Positions 42,730-50,797 of a stretch of DNA of 64,000 nucleotides are shown piece by piece. Where the stretch lies: the NCBI GenBank assembly GCA_029259935.1, contig JAJDEH010000019.1:1-64000 (forward strand), written 5' to 3'. The notes under the pieces are model-generated. The model saw only the letters and a program-made list of their open reading frames with translations, was not told the DNA's origin and searched no databases. Positions within the stretch are counted from its first letter, which is position 1; each line of letters begins with the position of its first letter. Both the position numbers and the translations under genes were made by a program. The stretch comes from Planctomycetota bacterium. Lineage in GTDB: Bacteria > Planctomycetota > Planctomycetia > Pirellulales > Pirellulaceae.

Positions 42730-43493
42730 CCGAGCCAGGCAGCGCGGCGCTGAAAGGGAGAACGGCATTGGTGACTGGCGGTGGCCGTGGAATCGGTCGC
42801 GCCTGTTGTGTTGCGTTGTCGGAAGCGGGCGCGCGAGTCGCCGTCAACTATCGAAGCAATGCCGAGGCGGCCGACGAGACCGTATCAACCATTCAGAAGT
42901 CCGGTGGACACGCAATCGCGGTCCAAGCGGATGTTGCCAACGAGCGCGAAGTGGCCGACCTGGTCGACCGCGTCGAACAGGAATGGGGACCCATCGAACT
43001 GCTGGTCAACAACGCCGGAGTGTTCGATTATCTGCCGCCCGACGAACTCACTCCCGACATTTGGCGCAAGACGATGGACGTCAATCTCACGGGAGTTTAT
43101 TTGGTGACGTGGGCCGTAAAGAATTCGATGATCGATCGCCGGTTCGGCCGCATTGTCAACGTCTCGTCGATTTCCGGCCTGCGAGCCCGCCCGAATTCGA
43201 TCGCCTACGCCGTTAGCAAAGCGGGAGTGATTAGCTTTACCAAGTGCATTGCGGAAGCTTGGGCCGGCCACAACATTCGGGTCAACGCCGTCGCGCCCGG
43301 CCTGATCGATACTGAAATTCTGAGCATCGTCGATCAGCAGGCTTTGGACGCGATTACCGCCGCGACCCCCATGCAGCGAATGGGAACGCCGGATGAAATC
43401 GCCCAACTCGTCCGTTTTCTACTCTCGGACGCCGCGAGCTTCATGACCGGACAAACCCTTGTCGCCGACGGTGGGCGCGTCACGCTGCCGTAA
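42726..43493 (+). CDS. SDR-family NAD(P)-dependent oxidoreductase, FabG-like
   Basis: This encodes 255 residues, the usual size for classical short-chain dehydrogenases. It has the cofactor motif TGGGRGIG (17-24), NNAG (about 97), the catalytic serine in NVSSISG and the catalytic YAVSK, followed by the family-typical VNAVAPGLIDTE. Closest by motif are 3-oxoacyl-ACP reductases (FabG), but many SDRs with other substrates look alike. No other fatty-acid gene is nearby. It is coupled to the secreted PPC gene, an unexpected partner, so the substrate is left open. Confidence 0.88.
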   Translation: MTEPGSAALKGRTALVTGGGRGIGRACCVALSEAGARVAVNYRSNAEAADETVSTIQKSGGHAIAVQADVANEREVADLVDRVEQEWGPIELLVNNAGVFDYLPPDELTPDIWRKTMDVNLTGVYLVTWAVKNSMIDRRFGRIVNVSSISGLRARPNSIAYAVSKAGVISFTKCIAEAWAGHNIRVNAVAPGLIDTEILSIVDQQALDAITAATPMQRMGTPDEIAQLVRFLLSDAASFMTGQTLVADGGRVTLP

Positions 43494-43499
43494 TCGATA

Positions 43500-43592
43500 G
43501 TCGTTGATCGCTCCGCGATCAGAACGCCGGACTGGTAGAGCAATAGCACGGGCACCTATCAACGCGCATTGATCGCGAAGCGATCAGCGACA
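43500..43592. repeat. Dispersed GATCGC palindromic repeat, copies 3 and 4 in inverted arrangement
   Basis: Two perfect 7-bp palindromes with 3-nt loops (tgatcgc tcc gcgatca at 43505-43521 and tgatcgc gaa gcgatca at 43570-43586) face each other between the convergent SDR and fliG genes. They could work as a bidirectional terminator. The same family occurs at 21011, 24869 and 48158. Confidence 0.65.
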
Positions 43593-43602
43593 ATCCACTC
43601 GG

Positions 43603-44604
43603 CTATTCGATCATCTCGTCTTCTTCGTCCGAACTGCCCAGCGAGATTTCGCCGCTGTCTTCTAGCCGGCGGACGACGTCGACGATTTGTTGTTGCACTG
43701 ATTCGACGTCCGAGAGCCGTACGGGACCCAGGTACTCAATTTCTTCATCGAGCATTTGGGCGGCTCGTTGCGACATATTGCTGAGGATCTTATCTTTCAA
43801 ATCCGGACTGGCACCCTTCATGGCCAACGCCCACTGCGAAGTCTCGATGCTCTTCAACAACGCTTGTATGTCCTTGGCACCGAGCTTGAGGATATCCTCG
43901 AAGACGAACATCAAGCGGCGAATTTCCTCGACCAGGTCGGGATCTTCTTGAGCCAGGTTTTCCAGCAGGGCCCGTTCGGTCGTGCGATCCGTGACGTTCA
44001 GGATTTCAGCCACACTGGGGATACCGCCGGCATTTTCGTACTGCTGGCTCATGACGTTGACCATTCGGTTTTGAAGTCCCTCTTCGACTTCAGCAATCAC
44101 TTCCGGGCTGGTCTGGCCCATGTTCGCAATGCGTCCGATGACCGACAACTGGCGTTCGGAAGACAGGTTGGAAATAATTTCGGCACCGTAACTTGGCGGC
44201 AAGTGCGACAGGATCAAGGCGATTGTTTGGGGATGCTCGTCGTTGACAAACGTTTGCAGGTTTTGCGGGTCGACCTTTTTCAAAAATCCGAACGGCAGGG
44301 CCTCGACCGATTGCATCACGTTGTCAAGCGTCGTGCCGGCTTGTTTGCCGAGTGCCTTTTGCACCAAGTTCTTAGCCAGGCTCAAGCCGCCCGCTTCGAC
44401 GCCCAAGGCATTTGGATTGGCCTCGGCGAAATCTTGTATGATCGATTCTTGTTCCTCGCTGCTGATGCGGTCCAGCTGGGCGATTTCAATGGAAACCGCT
44501 TCCACCTGCTTGGGTTCCAGCTTGCCAAGAACGTCGGCCGCGTCCTCTTCGGGAAGGCTCATCAGCAGAACGGCGGCTTTGCGAATGTTTTCTGATTTTG
44601 CCAT
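43603..44604 (-). CDS. fliG: Flagellar motor switch protein FliG
   Basis: This encodes 333 residues from the ATG at 44604; a TTG nine bases upstream is possible. The three FliG domains are present: the N-terminal part (IRKAAVLLMSLPEEDAADVLGKLEPKQ), the middle domain (HPQTIALILSHLPP, the EHPQ motif) and the C-terminal part with GGIPSVAEILNVTDR and a charged torque helix region (FEDILKLGAKDIQALLKSIET). E. coli FliG is 331 residues. It acts in the C ring at the cytoplasmic face of the flagellar basal body. No other flagellar gene lies beside it. Confidence 0.95.
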   Translation of the reverse strand: MAKSENIRKAAVLLMSLPEEDAADVLGKLEPKQVEAVSIEIAQLDRISSEEQESIIQDFAEANPNALGVEAGGLSLAKNLVQKALGKQAGTTLDNVMQSVEALPFGFLKKVDPQNLQTFVNDEHPQTIALILSHLPPSYGAEIISNLSSERQLSVIGRIANMGQTSPEVIAEVEEGLQNRMVNVMSQQYENAGGIPSVAEILNVTDRTTERALLENLAQEDPDLVEEIRRLMFVFEDILKLGAKDIQALLKSIETSQWALAMKGASPDLKDKILSNMSQRAAQMLDEEIEYLGPVRLSDVESVQQQIVDVVRRLEDSGEISLGSSDEEDEMIE

Positions 44605-44853
44605 GGTGACCAAGACTCGATTTCGACCAGGAATTTCCGGCGCTGAGGCATCGGGATTGGAGCAGTGGCCCTAGCCTGCCCTCTCAGCCTGAATGCTGCA
44701 CGCCAGCTTGCGCTTTCCAAAGAGAAGCACTCGTCATTCGTGCTTCATCGTCCGTTTCTGCCAACAACATTGAGAGAATCGGTCCAGAAACAGCTAGCAA
44801 CCGCAAGGACGATGCAATCAAACCAACCGCGCCGATTGTCGCCCCGCCCTCTC

Positions 44854-45345
44854 TTATTCCCCAGAAAGCTGGCAGACTCCCCACTGGCCGAAATTCTCAT
44901 CGACGCCGATACGAATGTTTTGCGGACGTTTGCCCGTGCGCGATTCCAAGGCGTCGAGCAGGCGCTGCGCGATATAGCGGGCGATCAGCTCCGCCGTTGT
45001 ATTGGGAATCGGCAATATCAAACAGTCTTCGCGCGGAAAGATCCAGCGCCGCTCTTCAAAGGTCACTTGCACTTCGCGGTCGGTCTCTTGTACCCGAATC
45101 ATCGGATGCGTGCTGGGCAGCAGCATGCGATGGTCGAGTTCGTCGACAATCCCCTTCAGCGTGTCGCGCAGCGCGATGAAGTCGATGACGTAGTGGTTCT
45201 CGTCCAGCGGCCCGTGGACCTCGGCCGAGACGCGCCAGTTATGTCCGTGCAGCCGTTCGCAGATATTCCCATTGAACGTAATAAAATGAGCGGCACTGAA
45301 GACAAGATACTCTTTGTCCAAATGGACATGATAGGATTCAGTCAT
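44854..45345 (-). CDS. queD: 6-pyruvoyl-tetrahydropterin synthase / QueD-like enzyme
   Basis: This encodes 163 residues from the ATG at 45345; a TTG 18 bp upstream gives a longer form. The T-fold enzyme signature is clear: FSAAHFITFNGNICERLHGHNWRV with the zinc histidines and an adjacent cysteine, VIDFIALRDTLKGIVDELDHRML, and a C-terminal glutamate region. QueD makes 6-carboxy-tetrahydropterin for queuosine and deazapurine synthesis; relatives act in pterin synthesis. The peptide runs longer than the 120-residue E. coli QueD. The neighbouring CitG-like gene would also fit a tetrahydromethanopterin-type context, so the symbol is a family label. Confidence 0.7.
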   Translation of the reverse strand: MTESYHVHLDKEYLVFSAAHFITFNGNICERLHGHNWRVSAEVHGPLDENHYVIDFIALRDTLKGIVDELDHRMLLPSTHPMIRVQETDREVQVTFEERRWIFPREDCLILPIPNTTAELIARYIAQRLLDALESRTGKRPQNIRIGVDENFGQWGVCQLSGE

Positions 45346-45426
45346 CGTTGGTACTTCTCGCAATGAGCCTACATGCCGGGGGCTGGATCTTCATGTGATC
45401 ATCGAAACGGTGTCATCGAAACGGCG

Positions 45427-46281
45427 TCATCGAAATGGTGGTTCGACTATTTGATCTCGTAATGCGGCGAACAGACCGGCCGCGATCAGATCTGCGGTCG
45501 TCCCCGGGTTTCTCTGATTCCCATCGCCACGGAGCCAAAAGTCGAGGTCTGACAGGGCACGCTGGTAGCCTTCGTCGCCCGGTTCACCCGCATCGAGGGC
45601 CCGACCGGCAAGCGCCGCGGACTTCGCGGCGGTCACCGCGCCGCACTTGCGCGCGATGAAGCTGTCAGGATAATCGCTCATCAAATGAACATGGGTATGA
45701 ACAATCGTATCCGTCAGGGACCACCCGAGCGACCGTCCTCGTTGCAGCTTGGGAACGACCACCCGCAAGACTTGCTCAAATCCATTCATATATTGCCTGG
45801 CGACCAAGTCGCGGTCGGCGGCGGCGCGCATCGCGGCGAGCAGGTCGCTGGGAGGGGCGTCGGCAATGTCCATGTCGTCGACTTTTCCCAACCCGGCTGG
45901 ACTAGCGAGGTTAATCGCCTCGTAAACCATCTCGGCATCGTGCTCGGTAAGCCCTGCTAACACCCGCCGAATACCTTCTTCGCAAGATTCCGAGGGACTA
46001 ACCGCCGCCAGCGGCGCGATCAGCAGCACGGTTCCTAGGTTGGTGTTGGTTTGCACTAGCTCGCGCGTCGCGCGGATGGCGGTCAGCACGGCTTGGCCGA
46101 CTCCCGTTTCGTGGGCCGTTTGCATGGCGGGAGCGATTGCGACGGCACTCACCGCGAAATCATCAAATGTCAGATCCTCGAAATCCGCGCCGCGATGCAC
46201 GTTACCCGGTTTGGGCGCTGTCACTTCCAGCAAACAACCCAATGTCGCGCACTGTCCGATCGTCAGCCGTGTACTGTTCAT
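45427..46281 (-). CDS. Triphosphoribosyl-dephospho-CoA synthase (CitG/MdcB) family protein
   Basis: This encodes 284 residues from the ATG at 46281, which overlaps the preceding gene's stop by 4 bp (ATGA); the longer frame to 46614 is an overlap artefact. The family motif is seen at the N-terminus (LEVTAPKPGNVHRGADFEDLTFDDF), followed by TNTNLGTVLLIAPLA and a largely helical body ending GTTADLIAAGLFAAL. Classical members make the prosthetic-group precursor of citrate or malonate lyase, but no lyase genes are here. In archaea and some bacteria with tetrahydromethanopterin-linked C1 metabolism, paralogues occur near pterin genes. The adjacent QueD/PTPS-like gene makes that role worth considering; this is inference. 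Confidence 0.8.
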   Translation of the reverse strand: MNSTRLTIGQCATLGCLLEVTAPKPGNVHRGADFEDLTFDDFAVSAVAIAPAMQTAHETGVGQAVLTAIRATRELVQTNTNLGTVLLIAPLAAVSPSESCEEGIRRVLAGLTEHDAEMVYEAINLASPAGLGKVDDMDIADAPPSDLLAAMRAAADRDLVARQYMNGFEQVLRVVVPKLQRGRSLGWSLTDTIVHTHVHLMSDYPDSFIARKCGAVTAAKSAALAGRALDAGEPGDEGYQRALSDLDFWLRGDGNQRNPGTTADLIAAGLFAALRDQIVEPPFR

Positions 46282-47192
46282 CCGCTTGGTTTCGTGGTCG
46301 CAAGGGAATCTTCCACGGGGTTCTCTTGAAAGAACTCGTGCAACAGCGGAATGATCTCCTCGTGCGCGTCTTCCACGACATAGTGACCGGCGTCGGCCAG
46401 TCGGCTGACATCCGCCTCCGGCCAGCTCTTCAAAAGACGATCCAAACAAGCGGGCGTGAAGCACCAGTCTTTCATTCCCCAAATCAGCTTGATGGGACGA
46501 TTTCCAAGCGCCGGCAGCCCTGCTTCGAGTTGCTCTAACAGTTGCCACGTCGCATGCCGGCGAGATGTGGGAATGTCGCGCACGAACCTGTAGTTGGCGA
46601 TCCGGTGAGACCACGAATTGTAAGGCGCAAGCAAGCCGGCCTTGACCGCGGCAGTCATGCGTTCCGGTTTTTCAACGGCCATTCGAACGGCCGCGCCGGC
46701 AAACGCATTCAAACCTTGAACGGCGATCTTGCCCAGAATAGGAATCCGGCAGATCCGGATTCGGAACGGAATAAACGGCGGCGGAAAGGCACCTGTATTG
46801 AAAAGCACCAGCCGCGTGAATCGTTCCGGCCGTGCGAGGACCGCTCCCAGCCCAATCGCGCCACCCCAATCGTGAGCCATTAATGTCGTGTCGCGCAGAT
46901 CGAGCTGATCGACAAGCCGCACTAGATTCTCGGTGTGCCGGGCCAGCGTGTAAGAATAACGCGAGGGTTTGTCGCTAAGTCCACAACCAACATGGTCCGG
47001 CGCGATGGTTCGAAACTCGGTCCGAAACTCTTGAATCAGGTTCCGCCAATAAAATGACCAAGTCGGATTACCGTGCACCATCAACAGGGGCGGCCCCTGG
47101 CCCTCATCGACATAATGATAGCGCAACGAATCCAGACGCAGTTCATGCGAAGCGAAAGGGTACAGCGATCGCCAATCTTCTTCCATCCTCAT
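46278..47192 (-). CDS. Alpha/beta hydrolase, haloalkane dehalogenase / OleB-like
   Basis: This encodes 304 residues. It has the oxyanion motif HGNPTWSFYWRNL, a nucleophile elbow AHDWGG with aspartate D108 where serine hydrolases have serine, and a C-terminal catalytic histidine in ADAGHYVVEDA. Asp as nucleophile is the mark of haloalkane dehalogenases and of OleB beta-lactone decarboxylases, and the HGNPTWSF(Y) motif is frequent in OleB. No oleA, oleC or oleD is in the window. The stop overlaps the CitG-like start by 4 bp, suggesting translational coupling of unrelated-looking enzymes. Confidence 0.8.
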   Translation of the reverse strand: MRMEEDWRSLYPFASHELRLDSLRYHYVDEGQGPPLLMVHGNPTWSFYWRNLIQEFRTEFRTIAPDHVGCGLSDKPSRYSYTLARHTENLVRLVDQLDLRDTTLMAHDWGGAIGLGAVLARPERFTRLVLFNTGAFPPPFIPFRIRICRIPILGKIAVQGLNAFAGAAVRMAVEKPERMTAAVKAGLLAPYNSWSHRIANYRFVRDIPTSRRHATWQLLEQLEAGLPALGNRPIKLIWGMKDWCFTPACLDRLLKSWPEADVSRLADAGHYVVEDAHEEIIPLLHEFFQENPVEDSLATTKPSG

Positions 47193-47271
47193 GATGATAA
47201 CGAGTTGTCAGACTCGTTGACACCGACCCGTGTCGTTGTTCACTCCGCGAACCCATTGTTCCAGCAAGGGG

Positions 47272-48111
47272 CTAAACGGCTTCCAGGGCACCGGACAGGA
47301 ACTCAAACGCGCGCCGTGCCGCATCGGGTCCTTCGTGACTATGGCGGCTCAGCTCGACATGCAGTCCGCCCGAGTAACCGATCTCGGCAAGTGCCTGCAA
47401 GATGGGGCCAAATTCCATGTCGCCTTCTCCGAACATGAGATGCTCGTGAACGCCGACTCGCATGTCTTCGATGTGGACATTCGCGATCCGTTCTTTCCAT
47501 TTCCGGATATAGTCGGCAATCGGGACTTCGCCCAAGCAGTGGAGATGCCCGACGTCCATGGTGAGCCGCAGATTGGGCGGCGAGTCCATTTCGTCGAGCA
47601 GTTGGGAAAATCGTTCCATTGCGTCGATGAACATACCCGGCTCGGGCTCGAAGGCGATCGTCACGTCACGTTGTTCGGCGTAGTCGATCACGGGCCGCAA
47701 TCCCGACACAAGACGCCACATCGCCTCGTCCGTGGAGACGTCGTCGCGCATGATGCCCGACCACAGCGACACCGCGTCGCTGCCAAGCTGGGCGGCAATG
47801 TCGACCGCGCGACAAAGAAAATCGATTCGCTGGTGGCGCTGTTCGGAATCCGCGGTCATGAGAGTCGGTTCGTGCTTGACGCGGGGGTCGAGCAGGAATC
47901 TGGCGCCTGTCTCCACAACATTGCGGAATGCGTGTTGGTCCAAGACTCGTCGCATCTCCGCGATCCGCTGGGGCAGTTCGTCGGCAAAAGGATTCAACAC
48001 GTGATGATCGACAGTGATGGCCACCGAGCGATAGCCGATTTCCGACAATACTTCGATCGCTTGCAAAGGATCGTGATGGGCGAGACCGTTGGTGTTGTAG
48101 CCGAGTAGCAT
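47272..48111 (-). CDS. Sugar phosphate isomerase/epimerase-like TIM-barrel protein
   Basis: This encodes 279 residues from the ATG at 48111; a TTG start at 48132 is possible. It resembles the xylose isomerase-like / AP endonuclease 2 superfamily: LGYNTNGLAHHDPLQAIEVLSEIGYRSVAITVD at the N-terminus, conserved metal-ligand-type positions in IAFEPEPGMF, LTMDVGHLHC and VHIEDM, and VELSRHSHEGPDA near the end. The spread of Glu, Asp and His fits a divalent-metal isomerase. The substrate is unknown. It lies 79 bp upstream of the alpha/beta hydrolase gene in the same direction and may be the first gene of the four-gene run down to the QueD-like gene. Confidence 0.78.
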   Translation of the reverse strand: MLLGYNTNGLAHHDPLQAIEVLSEIGYRSVAITVDHHVLNPFADELPQRIAEMRRVLDQHAFRNVVETGARFLLDPRVKHEPTLMTADSEQRHQRIDFLCRAVDIAAQLGSDAVSLWSGIMRDDVSTDEAMWRLVSGLRPVIDYAEQRDVTIAFEPEPGMFIDAMERFSQLLDEMDSPPNLRLTMDVGHLHCLGEVPIADYIRKWKERIANVHIEDMRVGVHEHLMFGEGDMEFGPILQALAEIGYSGGLHVELSRHSHEGPDAARRAFEFLSGALEAV

Positions 48112-48157
48112 GTGTTGTTTGAGGCCTTCCAAATAATGGGTCGCGATTCTGACGCCG

Positions 48158-48179
48158 TGATCGCGAAGAGATCAGCGAC
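48158..48179. repeat. Dispersed GATCGC palindromic repeat, copy 5
   Basis: tgatcgcgaagagatcagcgac lies in the 71-bp gap between two minus-strand genes. It has one mismatch in the stem relative to the other copies. Confidence 0.55.
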
Positions 48180-48182
48180 AGG

Positions 48183-49256
48183 TCATCGGACAAATCTAAA
48201 TGTCCCGGCGTGGTCCTTGGCGATCACCTCCAGGGTGGTTCGCCCGGCCTCGCTTTGGAAGCAAATCGTGTGAATGACGGTTTTCGCGTGAGTTTCGCCG
48301 TCGTCGTCGCGAACGAGATTCGCCGCTCGCAAAAACGAAACCGTGTCGTCATGAAACTCGCCATCGGAGAGCAGAAAGACGGCATCGGGCTTCATGTTCA
48401 ACGCAAACCGCATTGAGCTAAGCGGGCGAGTGTCGCCTCCGAAACTGATGCTTTTGATCCAACGCCGCAGCTTTGTCTTGTTCCGTTCGGTGGCCGGCAC
48501 CATGGCCAACTTCGACGCTTTTTCATTGAACATCAAGTGTACGTCCCGATCGAAGAAGAAGACGCAAAACGTCTGATTCTTGCCAAGCCGTTCGACCGAT
48601 TCCAGCAGCTCGGTCGTCGCCCGACTCCACTTGCGACTCTCGTCCATGCTGCGAGAACTGTCGACCACAAACACAAACTCATTACCGCTGGCCTGCAAAC
48701 CAAAGAACTTCGCCGTGCCAACCTGCTGGCCAAATTCTTGAAGGCCGATTCCCTCGGGGCCGGTTAGCATGCGCAAGTCGTCCGCGTCACCACTGGCCGC
48801 TCCTTTACCCAAGTCGCCCGATAGTGCCACTTCAATGGTCGGCAACGAGCCGAGTACCGGCGCGCCTTTGGCTCGGTCGTCAGCGCCCGTGCTACCGTGT
48901 TGCGCGCTGCTGCCGGTTTGGCTAGGCGCTAAGATGGATGGAACCAAATTCGCCAAGTCCGCGTTGTCCATCCGTGGCCCGCTGTCGACCGTCAGATAGT
49001 GCTTGGGTCCTGTCGCGTCGATCGAAGCGGTGATCAGTCCCAGCACTACGACCACGACGGCATGGACCGCTCCACTGACCAGCCAGGTTCGAGAACCGCG
49101 CCACCAGCGGATGATCCCCCGGTCCTCTTTATTGGGTTCGATCTGAATGCGGAACTTCGTGGACACGAACTCGCCGCGAAACCGCTCTCGACGTGGGGGG
49201 CGAATCGCCGGCCCTTGGCCGCGAAGAACCGAATTGTCGACCAGGGAGGCGCTCAT
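48183..49256 (-). CDS. Membrane-anchored von Willebrand factor A domain protein
   Basis: This encodes 357 residues from the ATG at 49256; the frame extends to 49337 but with poorer start sequence. A basic cytoplasmic N-terminus is followed by one membrane helix (about 58-78, WLVSGAVHAVVVVVLGLI), a Gly/Ser/Ala-rich linker (about 100-185) and a VWA domain whose MIDAS motif is DSSRSMDES (DxSxS), with FLLSDGEFHDDTV supplying the later conserved Asp. The domain probably binds a divalent metal and a protein partner outside the cytoplasm. There is no ATPase (MoxR) gene nearby. It is divergent from the unknown secreted protein at 49487. Confidence 0.82.
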   Translation of the reverse strand: MSASLVDNSVLRGQGPAIRPPRRERFRGEFVSTKFRIQIEPNKEDRGIIRWWRGSRTWLVSGAVHAVVVVVLGLITASIDATGPKHYLTVDSGPRMDNADLANLVPSILAPSQTGSSAQHGSTGADDRAKGAPVLGSLPTIEVALSGDLGKGAASGDADDLRMLTGPEGIGLQEFGQQVGTAKFFGLQASGNEFVFVVDSSRSMDESRKWSRATTELLESVERLGKNQTFCVFFFDRDVHLMFNEKASKLAMVPATERNKTKLRRWIKSISFGGDTRPLSSMRFALNMKPDAVFLLSDGEFHDDTVSFLRAANLVRDDDGETHAKTVIHTICFQSEAGRTTLEVIAKDHAGTFRFVR

Positions 49257-49374
49257 CGAAACTTCTATCTCTCGCCAGAACCGGGATTTAGAGAGTCTCA
49301 TTCTCGGCAATGGCCTGCGGTCGGTCAAGCAAAGCAAGGCAACGAACTCACGGAATTCGACCTAGATATCAATC

Positions 49375-49403
49375 TTGTCGCACGAATGGACCGCCCCTAT
49401 ACT
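49375..49403 (+). promoter_or_regulatory. Putative promoter of the secreted protein gene at 49487
   Basis: TTGTCG (49375-49380), a 17-bp spacer and TATACT (49398-49403, five of six) predict a start of transcription near 49410. GGAGG precedes the ATG at 49487. Confidence 0.5.
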
Positions 49404-49486
49404 CCCGCTCCCTTCTCAATTATGCAAACCGCACAATCGTGCGCGCTTGAAAAGCAAGCGCTTGAAAGCAAGCATGGAGGCTGGCG

Positions 49487-50773
49487 ATGAATTCCCGAAC
49501 TTTGTTGATATTGTTGCTCCTGGGCACGTTATTCCTGGGCACCTCGATCGCGCCAGTGACGGCTCAGGATTCCCCTATCGACGGAGTGGGGTCGTCCGCA
49601 TTTCAACCGCCGAACATCGGTACGGCCACGACACCGCCGAGTCTCAGCCCTAAACAAACGCCAGCTCCTCAGCCCAAATCGGCCGGAAATTTGTCACCGA
49701 CCGCGATCGCCCGCCAGCCGGTAAATTCAGCTCCCTTGTCAAGCCTTCCCAGTCAACTGCCACGAAGCCACGGCCAAGAGTATCGAACCTACGACATTAC
49801 GCCGTATACCAGCCGGGTCGAAGGAGTGGACAATCCGCAGCAAGCGGTGATCGATTGGATTCTGCGCGAGACGGGTCGGGACATTTGGTTTTTGGGTCCC
49901 GCCGCTTTTCTGAACGCCGATCGTCAACAGTTGCGCGTCTACCACACGCCCGAGGTGCAAGCGGTCGTCCGACAAACCCTTGATCGCTTTTTGGCAACTC
50001 GGGGGCAGAGTTACGTCATGAGCATGCGATTGGTCACGGTCGGCAGTCCCAACTGGCGGGCGAAAGCGCTGTCGATGTTGAAGGCGGTGAACGTCGAAAC
50101 GCCAGGTATTGAAGCTTGGATGGTCTCCAAGGAAAACGCGGCCGTCTTGCTGGGTGATTTGAAAAAGCGCGCCGATTGTCAGGAACACAATTCGCCCAAC
50201 GTCGTGATCCATAACGGCCAGTATCACACCGTGTCGCGCCGGCAACCGCGAAGTTTTGTACGAAGTGTCCGCCCGCGAGCGGATTCGTATACTGGTTACG
50301 ACCTCGACATGGGACAATTCAACGAGGGCTATTCGCTGGAACTGAGCCCGCTATTCTCCGTGGACGGCAAAACGATCGACGGCGTCCTCAAGTGTTCGGT
50401 CGATCAAGTCGAACGCTTCGTGAACATCCCCATCGACGTTCCGGTGATCAGCGGTGGTCGCCAACGCGTCCAAGTTCAAGTGCCGCAGGTTGTTAGCTGG
50501 CGGCTGCACGAGCGGTTCCGTTGGCCCGTCGACCAAGTGCTGCTGTTGAGCTGCGGGGTCGTGGCGATGCCCGGACCGGAGCGAAAAAACGCGCTCGACA
50601 CACCGCTCACTAATCCGTTCGGAATCCGCTTTCCACTGGGCAAGACACCGGGGCGCGCCGATGCCCTCTTGTTGATTGAGTGCAAAGGCAAGGGCGACGA
50701 ACTGTTGATCGACGCCCAACGTACCGCCAATCGAGGCCGGTCGACCACGGGCACGGGTTTGCTGCAACGATAG
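49487..50773 (+). CDS. Secreted protein of unknown function with proline-rich linker
   Basis: This encodes 428 residues. It has the signal peptide MNSRTLLILLLLGTLFLGTSIAPVTA, then a Pro/Ser/Gln-rich linker (about 30-100, TPPSLSPKQTPAPQPKSA), then a folded part. The stretch about 105-170 (YDITPYTSRVEGVDNPQQAVIDWILRETG ... VYHTPEVQAVVRQTLDRFLAT) resembles the secretin N-domain-like units seen in planctomycete proteins. The remainder includes QVVSWRLHERFRWPVDQVLLLSCGVVAMPG, which could be a beta-barrel-like end. That resemblance is weak. It has its own promoter and no operon partner. Confidence 0.6.
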   Translation: MNSRTLLILLLLGTLFLGTSIAPVTAQDSPIDGVGSSAFQPPNIGTATTPPSLSPKQTPAPQPKSAGNLSPTAIARQPVNSAPLSSLPSQLPRSHGQEYRTYDITPYTSRVEGVDNPQQAVIDWILRETGRDIWFLGPAAFLNADRQQLRVYHTPEVQAVVRQTLDRFLATRGQSYVMSMRLVTVGSPNWRAKALSMLKAVNVETPGIEAWMVSKENAAVLLGDLKKRADCQEHNSPNVVIHNGQYHTVSRRQPRSFVRSVRPRADSYTGYDLDMGQFNEGYSLELSPLFSVDGKTIDGVLKCSVDQVERFVNIPIDVPVISGGRQRVQVQVPQVVSWRLHERFRWPVDQVLLLSCGVVAMPGPERKNALDTPLTNPFGIRFPLGKTPGRADALLLIECKGKGDELLIDAQRTANRGRSTTGTGLLQR

Positions 50774-50797
50774 TTGGACTGGGTGTACAGCCAAGCC

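Noticed and set aside
45427..46614. Longer 395-residue form of the CitG-like protein
   Set aside because: The first 111 residues would overlap the alpha/beta hydrolase gene in another frame and have no CitG similarity; the ATGA-coupled start at 46281 fits the family.
48183..49337. Longer start for the VWA protein at 49337
   Set aside because: The extra 27 residues run into the promoter region of the divergent gene and look non-coding; the ATG at 49256 is better placed.
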